From: Pseudomonas oryzihabitans
GTDB lineage: Bacteria; Pseudomonadota; Gammaproteobacteria; Pseudomonadales; Pseudomonadaceae
Assembly: GCF_006384975.1 (NCBI RefSeq)
Contig: NZ_CP021645.1
Location: 3,686,001 to 3,750,000, forward strand
Length of the DNA stretch: 64,000 nucleotides
Direction: 5' to 3'
A program made the translations under genes and the position numbers. Positions 43,938 through 56,204 of this stretch are shown here, one piece after another. The notes below the pieces were generated by a model. That model did not search any database and was not told the origin of the DNA. It was given only the letters and a program-made list of their open reading frames with translations. Each line of letters starts with the position of its first letter. The first letter of the stretch is position 1.

Positions 43938-44668
43938 GCGACCTCCTGAGGGTGGATGACGATCGCCGTGAGGTTGTCCCGCGCGGGGCCCTGCAGCACG
44001 CCATCGAGCAGGCGCTCCAGCGTCAGGGTTGGCGACGGCAGGGAAAGGGCAGCACCCAGGGCGCGCTCTTCCAGGGCGCCGTGCAGGCCATCGCTGCTGA
44101 GCAATAGACGATCGCCGGGCAGCAGCTCGAAGCGCACGATGTCCAGCGCCAGTTCTTCCTGAGCGCCCAGCGCGCGGGTCAGGGCACGGGCGCCGGGATG
44201 GCGGGTCGCCTGGCGTGGGCTGAGGCCTTCGATCTCTATCAGGCGCTGCAGCAGGCTGTGGTCGCGGGTCAGTTGGTAGAGTTGGTTGCCGCGCCAGAGA
44301 TAGGCCCGGCTGTCTCCGGCCCAGACGCAGGCGGCTTCGTCATCGGCGACCAGCAAGGCCACTATGGTGGTGCCAATCAGGCGCTCCATGCCGTCGGCGA
44401 TCACCGTGAGGTCGCGGGTGAGCTGCCGATTCACACCGTGCAGCACCTGGCGAAGCTGTTCCAGGCGCTGGTCCAGGCTACCGTTCAATGGCAATTCGGC
44501 GAGCCGCTCGACCACCAGGCGACTGGCCAGTGCTCCCTCTTGGTGGCCGCCCATGCCGTCGGCGATGGCCCAGAGACCGTCGGCCGGGCGCTCCAGCAGG
44601 GCGTCTTCGTTCTGCGCCCGCACCTTGCCGGGATGGCTGCGGGCACCGCTCAGGGCCAGGCTCATCAC
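43934..44668 (-). CDS. stp1: T6SS-linked PP2C-type phosphatase (Stp1-like)
   Basis: This 244-residue PPM/PP2C phosphatase carries all the metal-binding motifs: VRAQNEDALLE, AIADGMGGHQEGALAS, GTTIVALL, WAGDSRAYLW, LLSSDGLHG and ARDNLTAIV. It removes phosphate from Ser/Thr and should oppose the kinase encoded immediately downstream. Starts and stops overlap by 4 bp on both sides (tssM and stk1), so expression is coupled to the secretion apparatus. Confidence 0.9.
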   Translation of the reverse strand: MMSLALSGARSHPGKVRAQNEDALLERPADGLWAIADGMGGHQEGALASRLVVERLAELPLNGSLDQRLEQLRQVLHGVNRQLTRDLTVIADGMERLIGTTIVALLVADDEAACVWAGDSRAYLWRGNQLYQLTRDHSLLQRLIEIEGLSPRQATRHPGARALTRALGAQEELALDIVRFELLPGDRLLLSSDGLHGALEERALGAALSLPSPTLTLERLLDGVLQGPARDNLTAIVIHPQEVA

Positions 44669-47600
44669 AGCCGCTCCGGTAGCTTGAAGCCGCGCAGGGT
44701 GGCCAGGTCGAAGGGGTTGGGCGAGCGCTGGCTGGACAGCAGGTAGCCGGCATGGCGACCGTCCAGATCGGCCTGCACCAGCATCACGTCGCGGGCGCTG
44801 TGCTGTTGCAGCTTCAGGCGATCCAGCAGGCGGAACAGCGACCAGGCGCTGCCATCCTGTTCCAGGCCGACGCGGCGGCCGCCCAGCTCTTCCAGCACCA
44901 GGGTGGTTCTCAGGGCATCGTTCTGTGGCCAGCGGAAGGTGGCGGCGACGATGGGGCCGTGGCGGTATTCCAGGCGTTCCTTGCCGATGTTGAGATCGGC
45001 GCGGGTCAGACTCGGATCCAGCGAATAGGGCTCGAGCTTGAAGACGATGCCCGGCTCGGCCGGATTTTCGGCGAAGAAGCCGCGACGGATCTGCTGGGTG
45101 CGACTCATCTGGGCGAGGAATTCGCGCGACAGCGGCAGGCTGTGGCCGTCGATGGCGCGCGGACGGTAGGCGTCGCCGTCGCCGCGGATCACGAAGGGCT
45201 TGAGGTAGGTGTCGAAGAAGGTGTCGGCGGTGCCCTGGGCCTTGAAGAATTCGCGGAAGTCGACCAGAGAGACGTCGCTCTCGCTGTCGGCCTTGAACGG
45301 ATAGCGCTTGTCCAGGCCGTTGCGATAGCTCGCCAGCAATTCGCTCTGGTAGCGACCGTTGAGGTAGTCGTAGGCGCCGGCCAGGATCAGGTTCCAGCTG
45401 TCGTCCACCAAGAGGCCGAGCCAGCCGTTGATCGGCGTGGGCAGGCGGCTGGACGCATTGCGCAGGCTGTTGAGGGCATCGCGGTTGCCGGCCATGCGGG
45501 CCTTGGCCAGATCGAAGGCGGCCTGTTCCGGAGCACTGGCATGGGCCAGGCCGGCCAATTGCTGCTGAAGGTCGTTGAGCGCGGCCATGACCGGAGCGAG
45601 ATCGGCCACCGCGGCGCCCTGGTCGTCGAGCAGCCGATGCAGATTCTCGAAGCGGGTCTGCAGACTGCGGCGGGCGGTGTCCGGCAGGGGTTCACCGCCA
45701 CCGGCCGTATCGCTGGCGACGGCGGCGAGGCGGGTGTTGTCGCGGACTTCCACCAGCACCTGCAGCAGCGGCGAATTGGCCGAGGTCAGCCCGGCCAGCA
45801 GGGTGGCGCCCTGGTTGGCATCGCCCACGGGTTGCAGGGTCACGCGGGCGAGGGCTTCGCTCCACTGGTTGGCGTAGTCGCGGAAGTAGAGCTGTTCGAG
45901 CTCCACTTGCAGCCGGCGCAGGTCCATGCCGGTGATGCCGTCGCCATCGCCCAGTACCCAGTTGTCGGCGGCCAGCTCGCGGATCGTGGCGAGGCCCTGG
46001 GTGGAGAAGGTCTGGGTGTAGCCCTGGCGGGTATAGAAGCCGGGGATGGGGTAGTCGGCGCCTTCGAAGGCCAGCGCCTGGGGGCCCAGGTGTTGGCTCA
46101 GGCGATAGACCGGCAGGCCGCTGGCCTGGTCGCGCAGGATGCGATAGACCACCGCGGCGAGGGATTCGCTGCGCAGCACCTGGCGTGCCTGGCTGACCAG
46201 TTGCGCATCCACCGGATAGCTGCCGAAGCCCTGTTCGAGCAGTCGGGCCAGGTGGGTATCCAAACTATTCTGGGTAAGGGCGTCGCCGGGATAGCGTTGC
46301 GACCAGTCCGCCGCGGCCCAGTCGCGCAGGGCGCGGGTATCGCGGCGCTCGGGTAGTTGCAGCATCAGGTAGGCGCGTAGGTGGACGATCAGGCGTTCGC
46401 GATCGTTGAGGCTGCCGCGAATGCGCTCCTCCAGTTGCACCTTGAGGCGGGGCAGCAGATAGGCATCCAGGGCCTGGCGATAGGCGGCCTCGGTGGTGGG
46501 GCGTACCGCGTCGCCCTGATAGAGCCCGGTGCGCTCGCGCAGGGGCGTGGCGCCGGCGGCGGGAAAGACCTGGGTACCGGCGTAGGCGTTGTCCAGCACT
46601 GGTAGCGCCGCGTGGGCATCGGCGCCGGCCTTGAGCTGGCTACGGGCTTGCAAACCGGTCTGCGCCAATTCGCGCAGGCGCTCCAGACGTTCATGGTTGC
46701 CACCGAAGCTAGTGGTCCAAAGTGCCGCGCCCAGGGCCAGGCCGGCGAGGGCCGCGGCATAGAGACCGCGTTGGGCCCAGCTGAGCCGGCGCACCTCGCG
46801 CTGGTCGAGGCCGGCCAGCGCGGCTTCGGGGAAGATCACCCGGCTGAACAGCTGGCGAATGAAGCGCGCCTGGCCACTGCGGTACTGGGGCAGCAGGGTG
46901 CTGGGTAGGCCGAGCTGATCACCGATGCCCTGGGTCTGGGCATCGAGATGTTGGGTCAGGGCCGGGGTACTGGTCAGGTAGAAACCACGCAACTGGGCCG
47001 CACGCTGGTAGCGGTTGCCGGAAAAGGCCAGCTCGACGAAGAGGATGAGGCCGTCGCCCAGACGTCCCAGCTGATGCGGGAAATCGAGGATCTGGCCGCG
47101 GCGCTGGCCGTCGCGCTCCTGATGGAGGCGCGGGATGACCTGGCTATTGAGTCGCCGCAGCAGTTCCTCGAATTCCTGGCGCAGGGTGGCGGTGTCGGTG
47201 CCGTTCTGGGCTTCGCGGAAGGTGGTCCCGAGCACCTGCTCGCTTTCCTCGCGGGAGAGGCCGTCGAAGAAGGCGCTGAAGCCGGAGAGACGATCCGCCT
47301 GGGTCAGCACCAGGTAGACGGGTACCTCCACCCGCAGTTCGCGGCTGACGTCCTGCAGCCGGGCGCGGACCTGGCGCGCCAGGGTTTCCAGCTCGACCTC
47401 ATTGCCGCTGGCCAGACGCTCCACCGGCACGGTGACGAGGATGCCATTGAGCGGGCGGGTGCGGCGTTGGCGGCGTAAGAGCTGCAGGAGGGTCAGCCAG
47501 GCGCTGCCGTCCACCGGGGCGTCGCCCTGGGTCAGGTAGCGGCCGGCGGTGTCCAGCAGCACGCCCTGTTCGGCGAAGTACCAGTCGCAGTAGCGGGTGC

Positions 47601-48108
47601 CGCTGACATTCCGCGTCAAGCGGGAACGTTCCACGTTGAGCGGGAATTCCAGGCCGGAGAAATCCAGCAGCGAGGTCTTGCCGGCGCCTTCGGGGCCCAG
47701 CAGCAGATAGTGCGGCAGTTCGCGGCGCCAGCGCTGGCTGCGGCCACGGTAGAGACCGGCGCCGAGCAGGGTGCGGCGGGCGTCGCGGGCCCGGGATTGC
47801 AGTTCGTGGGCCTCGTCGTCGATGCGCTCGGCGCGCAGTTGGTCGTGCTGGCCTTCCTCGGTGGCGAGGCGCTGCCGGCGCCGGCGATTCTGCCAGCCTT
47901 GCAGCAGCACCATGATCAGGCCCCAGGCCAGGAACAGGCCGCAGAGGGTGGCCAGGCGATGGGTGACCGAGGCCCAGGGGCTGTGGCCGGCGAAGGCCAG
48001 CAGCGGGCCGACGGTCCAGATCAGGCCGCCCAGGCCGAGGGCGATGAGCAGGGTCCAGGTCCAGGCGCGGCGCAGGCTGCGCCCGAGTGCGATGATGAAT
48101 CCTTTCAT
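44665..48108 (-). CDS. tssM: T6SS membrane protein TssM (IcmF)
   Basis: This 1147-residue protein has two N-terminal membrane helices (TWTLLIALGLGGLIWTVGPL and LATLCGLFLAWGLIMVLL) and an NTPase-like cytoplasmic domain with Walker A GPEGAGKTSLLDFSG (about 150-165). A further helix follows (LYAAALAGLALGAALW, about 450), then a long periplasmic domain. I take the start at MKGF (48108) with GGATGG upstream; MAVMKGF (48117) is possible. It spans the periplasm and with TssJ and TssL makes the transenvelope channel. Confidence 0.92.
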   Translation of the reverse strand: MKGFIIALGRSLRRAWTWTLLIALGLGGLIWTVGPLLAFAGHSPWASVTHRLATLCGLFLAWGLIMVLLQGWQNRRRRQRLATEEGQHDQLRAERIDDEAHELQSRARDARRTLLGAGLYRGRSQRWRRELPHYLLLGPEGAGKTSLLDFSGLEFPLNVERSRLTRNVSGTRYCDWYFAEQGVLLDTAGRYLTQGDAPVDGSAWLTLLQLLRRQRRTRPLNGILVTVPVERLASGNEVELETLARQVRARLQDVSRELRVEVPVYLVLTQADRLSGFSAFFDGLSREESEQVLGTTFREAQNGTDTATLRQEFEELLRRLNSQVIPRLHQERDGQRRGQILDFPHQLGRLGDGLILFVELAFSGNRYQRAAQLRGFYLTSTPALTQHLDAQTQGIGDQLGLPSTLLPQYRSGQARFIRQLFSRVIFPEAALAGLDQREVRRLSWAQRGLYAAALAGLALGAALWTTSFGGNHERLERLRELAQTGLQARSQLKAGADAHAALPVLDNAYAGTQVFPAAGATPLRERTGLYQGDAVRPTTEAAYRQALDAYLLPRLKVQLEERIRGSLNDRERLIVHLRAYLMLQLPERRDTRALRDWAAADWSQRYPGDALTQNSLDTHLARLLEQGFGSYPVDAQLVSQARQVLRSESLAAVVYRILRDQASGLPVYRLSQHLGPQALAFEGADYPIPGFYTRQGYTQTFSTQGLATIRELAADNWVLGDGDGITGMDLRRLQVELEQLYFRDYANQWSEALARVTLQPVGDANQGATLLAGLTSANSPLLQVLVEVRDNTRLAAVASDTAGGGEPLPDTARRSLQTRFENLHRLLDDQGAAVADLAPVMAALNDLQQQLAGLAHASAPEQAAFDLAKARMAGNRDALNSLRNASSRLPTPINGWLGLLVDDSWNLILAGAYDYLNGRYQSELLASYRNGLDKRYPFKADSESDVSLVDFREFFKAQGTADTFFDTYLKPFVIRGDGDAYRPRAIDGHSLPLSREFLAQMSRTQQIRRGFFAENPAEPGIVFKLEPYSLDPSLTRADLNIGKERLEYRHGPIVAATFRWPQNDALRTTLVLEELGGRRVGLEQDGSAWSLFRLLDRLKLQQHSARDVMLVQADLDGRHAGYLLSSQRSPNPFDLATLRGFKLPERL

Positions 48109-48122
48109 GACGGCCATCCGTG

Positions 48123-49010
48123 TCAGGCGTGGGGAGCGGTGGTGGGGGTCGCGGTGGCGGCAGGGCGACCGGGGTAGCCTTGCAGCAGGCTGTCGCGCTG
48201 CTGATCCAGTACCAGGCGGAAGCCGCCGTAGAGACTGCCCAGGCAGATCAGGGTGAAGAGGCCGACCAGCCACCAGGGCACCAGACGCACCAGGCGCCGC
48301 GGCCGGGCGTCCAGGCCCTGCCAGTGCGGCGACAGCTCGCGGGGCACGTCACCACGTAGCTGGCGAATCTGCCGGTAGAGGCTGTCGCGGATGGCTTCCA
48401 GTTCGAGCATGCCGCGCGGCAGGACGCGGTACTTGCCTTCGAAACCCAGGGCCAGACAGAGGTAAAGCAGTTCCAGCAAGGCCAGGTGCTTGGCCGGATT
48501 ACGGCTGAGGCGCTCGAGCAGCAGGAAGAATTTCTCGCCGCCGAAGGTCTCGTTGTGGAAGCTGCTCAGCAGGCTGACTTGCGACCAGTCGCCGGCATTG
48601 CCCCAGGGGGTGGTGACCACGGCTTCGTCGACGGTGGTGCACAGGGCGTAGCGCGCGGCCATGACTTCGCCGCTGTCCATGCCTTCGGCCAGGGCGCGCT
48701 GTTCGAACCGGCGCAGGGTGGCGGCCAGGCGTTCCTTGAGCACGTGCAGGTCCTCGGCGGTGTAGCTCTGGCGCAGGCGCACCACGTCGGAGAGCAGCGG
48801 GGCGGCCGCGCCCACCAGGGGGTTGAGACTGAGATTCAGCGCCTCGCCCGGACGCAGGCGGGCGGCCTGGACCATGCGCTCTTCCAGCTGGGCGTAGCGC
48901 GGCGGTTCGGTGAAGTCGGTGAGCGGACTGCGCGGCGCGTCCGCGCCCTGGGCGTGGCGGCTGAGGACGACGGTCTTGTCGTCCCGGCCATAGTCGGTGG
49001 TGGTGTGCAT
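48123..49010 (-). CDS. tssL: T6SS membrane protein TssL (DotU)
   Basis: This 295-residue DotU-family protein has a cytoplasmic helical domain (LNLSLNPLVGAAAPLLSDVVRLR, ALCTTVDEAVVTTPWG, FEGKYRVLPRGMLELEAIRDSLY) and a single C-terminal membrane helix (WWLVGLFTLICLGSLYGGF). No peptidoglycan-binding OmpA tail follows, so anchoring depends on partner proteins. It contacts TssK and TssM at the inner membrane. It lies 2 bp downstream of tssK. Confidence 0.92.
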   Translation of the reverse strand: MHTTTDYGRDDKTVVLSRHAQGADAPRSPLTDFTEPPRYAQLEERMVQAARLRPGEALNLSLNPLVGAAAPLLSDVVRLRQSYTAEDLHVLKERLAATLRRFEQRALAEGMDSGEVMAARYALCTTVDEAVVTTPWGNAGDWSQVSLLSSFHNETFGGEKFFLLLERLSRNPAKHLALLELLYLCLALGFEGKYRVLPRGMLELEAIRDSLYRQIRQLRGDVPRELSPHWQGLDARPRRLVRLVPWWLVGLFTLICLGSLYGGFRLVLDQQRDSLLQGYPGRPAATATPTTAPHA

Positions 49011-49012
49011 GC

Positions 49013-50344
49013 TTAGCTCCTGATTGCCCAGAAGGCGAGGTCGAGGCCCGGGAAGGTGCCGGAGACATGGAAGGCGAAGCCGCCGGACTGTTCGAGCTGG
49101 GCGAGGTCGGCGGGGGTGAGTTCGAGGGCGAAGTAGGCCTTGTCGGTATGGAAAGGCAGCTGACGCGGCGCCACCGGCAGTGGCTTGAGCGCCAGGCCCG
49201 GCAGGTGCAGGTTGACCAGTTGGCGGATGCGTTCCACCGGCCCCACCTTGAGGTGTGCCGGCAGGCGCTGGCGCAGTTCCTCGGTGCTGCAGTCGGCCCC
49301 GGCGATGAGCACGAAGCTGGCCGTGGCCAACAGACCGTGGTCTTGCAGCGGCGACACCTGGATGCCGTACTGGCGTTGCTGCAACGGCAGTGGCAGGGCG
49401 TGCTGTTCGAGCACCATGGACAGCGCCTGGCGCAGGGCCTGGAACAGCGGTTCGAAGCTGCCGGCCTGGTCGGCATGGCGGTAGTACAGGTCCTGGCTGG
49501 GGCGCTTGTCCGCCGCGGCGAAGGTGGCCAGCTCGCCGTGCAGGGCGAGCAGCTCGCGGAACAGGCTGCGCGGGTGCAACTGTTCGTAGTCCAGGCAGTG
49601 CCGCAGCACCGCCTCGTGGCGGTTGACCAGTTGCAACAGCAGGAAGTCGCCGATTTCTGCGGTTCCCAGGCTGCCGGCCTGGCGCAGCCGCTGCGCCAGC
49701 ACCTCGCCTCTATGGGCGAGCAGGGTGACAACCTCCTTGAGGCCTGCCAGCAATGGCTCTGCCGCGCGCACCTGGATGACGCTGGGGGTGAAGGCGGGGT
49801 CCAGTTCCAGGCTGCCGTCCGGCGCCGTCTCCAGGACGTGGCAGACCTGCAGGCGGACATAGGCGTCCAGCCGCGGATGGTCGTCGAGCAGCAGGCGGAA
49901 ATCGGGACGGCCACAGGTGACCGCGCCTGGCTCGCCGAAGCCGGCATGGGAATCGGCAATCTCGCTGTCGACGCTGAGATAGCGGGCGATGATCTCGCCC
50001 TGGTCGGCCGGGCGGCTTTCCAGGCGCTGGCCACTGGTGAGCGGCAGGGCCAGCCACACCGCACTGTCGCGGCTGTTGGCGGGCACATCGAGGGCCAGGG
50101 GTTCGCTGTCGGCGCCCAGTTCGAACAGGGTGCCGTCGGGCAGGATGCCGCTGGCTTCGCTCACCACCACCTTGCCCATGGCGAGGAATTGGCGGTCGAG
50201 GGTCAGCTCGAAGAAGCCCCAGGCCGGCTCGCCCAGGCGCCGGGTACGGGTCTGCAATTGCTGGGCGAGATAGCGGTCGTTCTGCTGGAAGTGCTGCGGC
50301 CTTAGCAGCATGCCTTCCTGCCAGATCACCTTGAGCTGCTGCAT
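49013..50344 (-). CDS. tssK: T6SS baseplate protein TssK
   Basis: This 443-residue protein begins MQQLKVIWQEGMLLRPQHFQ, a diagnostic TssK start. It trimerises and connects the baseplate to TssL/TssM. Length fits the family. It is 3 bp from the tssJ stop and 2 bp from tssL, in the order J-K-L-M. Nothing is missing or fused. Confidence 0.93.
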   Translation of the reverse strand: MQQLKVIWQEGMLLRPQHFQQNDRYLAQQLQTRTRRLGEPAWGFFELTLDRQFLAMGKVVVSEASGILPDGTLFELGADSEPLALDVPANSRDSAVWLALPLTSGQRLESRPADQGEIIARYLSVDSEIADSHAGFGEPGAVTCGRPDFRLLLDDHPRLDAYVRLQVCHVLETAPDGSLELDPAFTPSVIQVRAAEPLLAGLKEVVTLLAHRGEVLAQRLRQAGSLGTAEIGDFLLLQLVNRHEAVLRHCLDYEQLHPRSLFRELLALHGELATFAAADKRPSQDLYYRHADQAGSFEPLFQALRQALSMVLEQHALPLPLQQRQYGIQVSPLQDHGLLATASFVLIAGADCSTEELRQRLPAHLKVGPVERIRQLVNLHLPGLALKPLPVAPRQLPFHTDKAYFALELTPADLAQLEQSGGFAFHVSGTFPGLDLAFWAIRS

Positions 50345-50347
50345 GGC

Positions 50348-50818
50348 CTACTCCTTGGCTGCCGGCGCGGCCTGGATGCCGTCGGCCGAAAGCTGCAGGC
50401 GGACCTGGGCCAGGGCGTTGGGCTTGAGTTGGATGACCTGGCGCCACTGGCTTTCGCCCAGGTTGCGGTAGGCGCCATAGATACCGACGTAGCGGCTGTC
50501 GCCCTGCACCCTGAGCTTGAGTTCGCGAGTCTCACCCGGGCGCAGCTCGATCTCTTCCTCGGCGACCCAATCCGGCGCCAGGGCCTGCTTGGCGTTGTCG
50601 TAGAGGGGAAAGAAGTCGGCGTTCTCGAAGCCCACCGGATTCTTCAGTTCGATCAACCGCACCACCAGCGGCGAGGGGCGTCCGTTGAGATCCGGGTTGA
50701 GGTCTTCGCCGCCGTTCAGGGTGAGGTCCAGGCGGGTGGGGTCCGGGACTTTCTGGCTGGTGCAGGCGCCCAGCAACAGGGCCAGGCAGAGGGCGCCGAG
50801 GCGCAATAGGTTGGTCAT
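50348..50818 (-). CDS. tssJ: T6SS outer-membrane lipoprotein TssJ
   Basis: This 156-residue protein starts MTNLLRLGALCLALLLGACTSQ, giving a lipobox LGAC with Cys19. The mature beta-sandwich has LDLTLNGGEDLNPDLNGRPSPLVVRLIELKN, the typical TssJ start. It should sit in the inner leaflet of the outer membrane and bind the TssM periplasmic domain. AAGGAC lies six bases before the ATG; a much longer frame through the FHA gene is spurious. Confidence 0.9.
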   Translation of the reverse strand: MTNLLRLGALCLALLLGACTSQKVPDPTRLDLTLNGGEDLNPDLNGRPSPLVVRLIELKNPVGFENADFFPLYDNAKQALAPDWVAEEEIELRPGETRELKLRVQGDSRYVGIYGAYRNLGESQWRQVIQLKPNALAQVRLQLSADGIQAAPAAKE

Positions 50819-50819
50819 G

Positions 50820-52010
50820 TCAGCGTCCTTGCTGGGTGGGGTTGAGGGTAGCGATGAGGCGCACTTGGTCGGCGTAGGCCTGGGCGAAGTCCTTGGCGAA
50901 CAGCCGCTCGCGCCAGTCTTCGTCCTGGCGCAGGTCGCGGTACTGGCGCTGCCAGGCGCGCCAGAGCGTGGCGTCGCGGCTCCAGCGTGGGCGGCGGCCT
51001 TCGCGTTCGAGACGCGCCTCGCACTGCTCCGGCGCCAGTTGCTCGAGAGTGGCCAGCACCGCTTGGCGGCTGGCCGCGACCAGACCGACCTGATGGGCCT
51101 GTAACTCGCGACAGGCGCGCAACAGGGCTTGGTCCGCCGGCAGCTGACCGGCCGCGTTCGGGCGCAGCAGTTGGCCCAGGGCCGCATCGCCATCGGCGGC
51201 GAACTTGAGCGGGTTGTTGCCATTGCTCTGCACCGTGGTGAGCGGCAGGCGCAGTTCGTTGCGTGTCTCGTTGCGGGTACGCAGACAACCGTGCAGACCC
51301 TGGGCGGCCAGGCGCAACAGCCTGGCCGCTTCCAGGGCCAAGGCTTCGCGGGCGCCATCGTCGAGCGTGGACAGGTCCAGGCCGAGGGCGTCGCCGAAGC
51401 TCTTCCAAAAGGCCAGTGTCTGCCGCTGCGGTGCGGGTGCCGGACGCTCCATCGGCGCGGGCGCGGCCTCCCTGACCAGGGTGGGAACGCCGAGGCTGTC
51501 CAGGTCGACGCGGGCATAGTCGCTACGCGTGGTATCGGTGGCGAAGGGATCCAGGCCATCGAATTCGTCGAGTCCGTGGGGATCGCGGCGTTCCAGCGCT
51601 CGGAGCGGATCCAGTTCGAGAAAGGCATCGTCCGGGATCAGGCCATGGGCGCCGTCGGGCATGGTGAACTCATCGGTGAAGCCGGCCGGGTCGCGGATCA
51701 GCCGGGCGGCGAGGGCGAAGCTGCCGAGGGTGAAGGTCTGGCCGTGCTGGATGCGCCAGGGCTCGCCCTTGGCCAGGCGCTGGCCACCGCTGAGTTGGAC
51801 GCCGTTGCTGCTCAGGTCGGTGAGGAAATAGTCGCCGTCGCTGTAGCTGATCCGCGCGTGCTGGTTGGACAGCAGGCGCTGCGGATCGGGCAGGTACCAG
51901 TCGCAGTCCTCGCTGCGGCCGATGAGTCCGCCGACGTGGCGAAAGGTCTTTTGGGTGAGCAGTCCGGGCGTGTGCTGACGGCTGCCGACCAGGTCGAATA
52001 CCAGTTCCAT
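50820..52010 (-). CDS. fha: T6SS FHA-domain protein (Fha2/TagH-like)
   Basis: This 396-residue protein has an N-terminal FHA phosphothreonine-binding domain (about 25-110: GRSEDCDWYLPDPQRLLSNQHARISYSDGDYFLTDLSSNGVQL) and a long linker. Its C-terminal helical T6SS-specific domain spans about 200-390 (FGDALGLDLSTLDD). It likely reads phosphorylation by the Stk1-like kinase and promotes assembly. It lies between the small lipoprotein gene and tssJ, as in the P. aeruginosa HSI-II cluster. Confidence 0.9.
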   Translation of the reverse strand: MELVFDLVGSRQHTPGLLTQKTFRHVGGLIGRSEDCDWYLPDPQRLLSNQHARISYSDGDYFLTDLSSNGVQLSGGQRLAKGEPWRIQHGQTFTLGSFALAARLIRDPAGFTDEFTMPDGAHGLIPDDAFLELDPLRALERRDPHGLDEFDGLDPFATDTTRSDYARVDLDSLGVPTLVREAAPAPMERPAPAPQRQTLAFWKSFGDALGLDLSTLDDGAREALALEAARLLRLAAQGLHGCLRTRNETRNELRLPLTTVQSNGNNPLKFAADGDAALGQLLRPNAAGQLPADQALLRACRELQAHQVGLVAASRQAVLATLEQLAPEQCEARLEREGRRPRWSRDATLWRAWQRQYRDLRQDEDWRERLFAKDFAQAYADQVRLIATLNPTQQGR

Positions 52011-52024
52011 GGTGACTTCCTGTC

Positions 52025-52153
52025 CTAGGTGAGGCGGTGGGGTGTCTGGGGTTCGCCCAGGGGGCGATAGTCCTGCAGGTCCTTGGGCGCCGAATGGCAG
52101 GCGGTCAGTGCCAGCAGGATCAGCAGCGATAGGGCGCGAAGCGGCAAAGGCAT
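52025..52153 (-). CDS. 42-residue lipoprotein between sfa and fha (OrfX-like)
   Basis: This 42-residue protein has a lipobox: LLILLALTACHSAPKDL, Cys19. It starts at ATG 52153 with GAGGGA upstream on the minus strand; the longer frame reading through it overlaps sfa and is spurious. Only 23 mature residues remain after processing (QDYRPLGEPQTPHRL end). It stands where P. aeruginosa has the short orfX (PA1664) in HSI-II, recalled from memory. No function is known; a small envelope accessory is possible. Confidence 0.65.
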   Translation of the reverse strand: MPLPLRALSLLILLALTACHSAPKDLQDYRPLGEPQTPHRLT

Positions 52154-52164
52154 GGGGCTATCCC

Positions 52165-53660
52165 TCAAGACAGCTGCAGGTCTGAGCTGCGGATGCTCAG
52201 CCGCTGTAGGCGATAGAGCAGGGTGCGGCGCGGCAGGCCCAGTTCCTGGGCGGCCTGGGTCTGGTTGCCGCGGTTCTTGCGCAGGCAGTCCACCAGCAGG
52301 CCGCGTTCGAGCTGGTCCAGGCGCTCGCGCAGGGTCAGGCTGCTGGTGGCGGTGGCCAGGGTGGTGGGGCGGATGGCGAAGTGCTCCGGCAGCAGCTCGT
52401 TGCCGTCGCACAGCAGCACGGCGCGCTCCACCAGCCCCTTGAGTTCACGCACGTTGCCGGGAAAGGCATGGCCGGCGAGCAGGTCCAGGGCTGCACTGGA
52501 CCAGCGGCAGCGTGAGCGCTGCAGGCAGGCGCAGGCCTGGTCGGCGAAATGGCGGGCCAGCAGCGGCAGGTCCTCGCCGCGCTCGCGCAAGGGCGGCAAC
52601 TGGATGGGGAAGTGGGTCAGGCGGTAGTAGAGGTCTTCGCGAAAGGTGCCCTGTTCGACCAGGCGCAAGAGGTTGCGGTGGGTCGCCGCGACGATGCGCA
52701 CGTCGACCTTATGGGTCTCGGCGCTGCCCAGCGGGCGCACCTCGCCTTCCTGCAACACACGCAAGAGCTTGGCCTGCAGGGTCAGCGGCATGTCGCCGAT
52801 TTCGTCGAGAAACAGCGTGCCGCCATTGGCCGCATCGAACAGACCGGCGCGATCACGCTCGGCGCCGGTGAAGGCGCCTTTGCGATAGCCGAAGAGTTCG
52901 CTTTCCAGCAGATGTTCGGGTAGTGCCGCGCAGTTCTGCACCACAAAGGGCTGGGTGCGCCGCGAGCCGCGCTCGTGGATGGCGCGGGCCACCAGTTCCT
53001 TGCCGGTACCGGTCTCGCCGGTCAGCAGCACGGTGATGGGGGTGTGCAGTACCTTGCCGATCAGGCGATGCACCTGGCGCATGGCACCACCGTCGCCAAG
53101 CATGCCGAAGCCGTCGGCAGGCGTGCCTGCGGTTGCCGGGTGCGTTGGCCCTTGAGTCATAGGCAGCGCCTGGGCCCGCTCCAGCAACTGACTCTGTGCC
53201 AGGGCGAAGCGGCCAAGCGGTGCCAGTGTCTCGGCGTGGGCTTCCAGATCGCGGCGGGTACGACTGGCCTGGACCAGCAGACCTTCGATCTGGCCCGCGG
53301 GACCGCTCAGGGGTAGGCAACCCAGGCTGCGCCAGCCTTCGCCGGGCAGGAAGGCGGTGGCGTGCAGCAGCGGATCCAGTTCGCGCAGGTGCAGGCTGCG
53401 ATTCTGCGTCAGGCAGTAGTGCAGCAGGCTTTCCTGCTCCAGGGGCAGCGTGGCACCACTCAGTGCGGAGCGGCCGTCCAGGCCTTGGGCGAGGAGTACC
53501 AACTGGGTATGGGTGGCGTCCAGGCGGTAGTACTGCACCAGATCGAGACTGGCCAGCAGGCGAATGCCTTCGACCAGCCCGAGCGCGAGTTGGGCAGTGT
53601 CTTCGCACTGGCCGAGTTCGATGAACAGCGGCAGGGCGTTGTCCGGCGTGGCGGGCAGGG

Positions 53661-53664
<4 letters not shown>
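52165..53664 (-). CDS. sfa: Sigma-54-dependent activator (Sfa2-like)
   Basis: This 499-residue enhancer-binding protein has an N-terminal GAF-like region (about 20-160) and a central AAA+ domain (about 190-420) with [16 protein letters not shown] (Walker A), GAFTGA (sigma-54 contact) and [12 protein letters not shown] (Walker B). Its C-terminal Fis-type HTH is [27 protein letters not shown] overlap with clpV fixes the start. It should activate RpoN-dependent promoters of this T6SS locus. Confidence 0.9.
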
Positions 53665-56189
<2,525 letters not shown>

Positions 56190-56204
56190 GTCGATCGTCC
56201 TTGA

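Noticed and set aside
44752..46356. 534-codon open frame on the plus strand
   Set aside because: Antisense to tssM with low-complexity composition (Gln/Gly/Ala/Val), no ribosome site and no motifs.
49067..50305. 412-codon plus-strand frame
   Set aside because: Antisense shadow of tssK with no recognisable domain.
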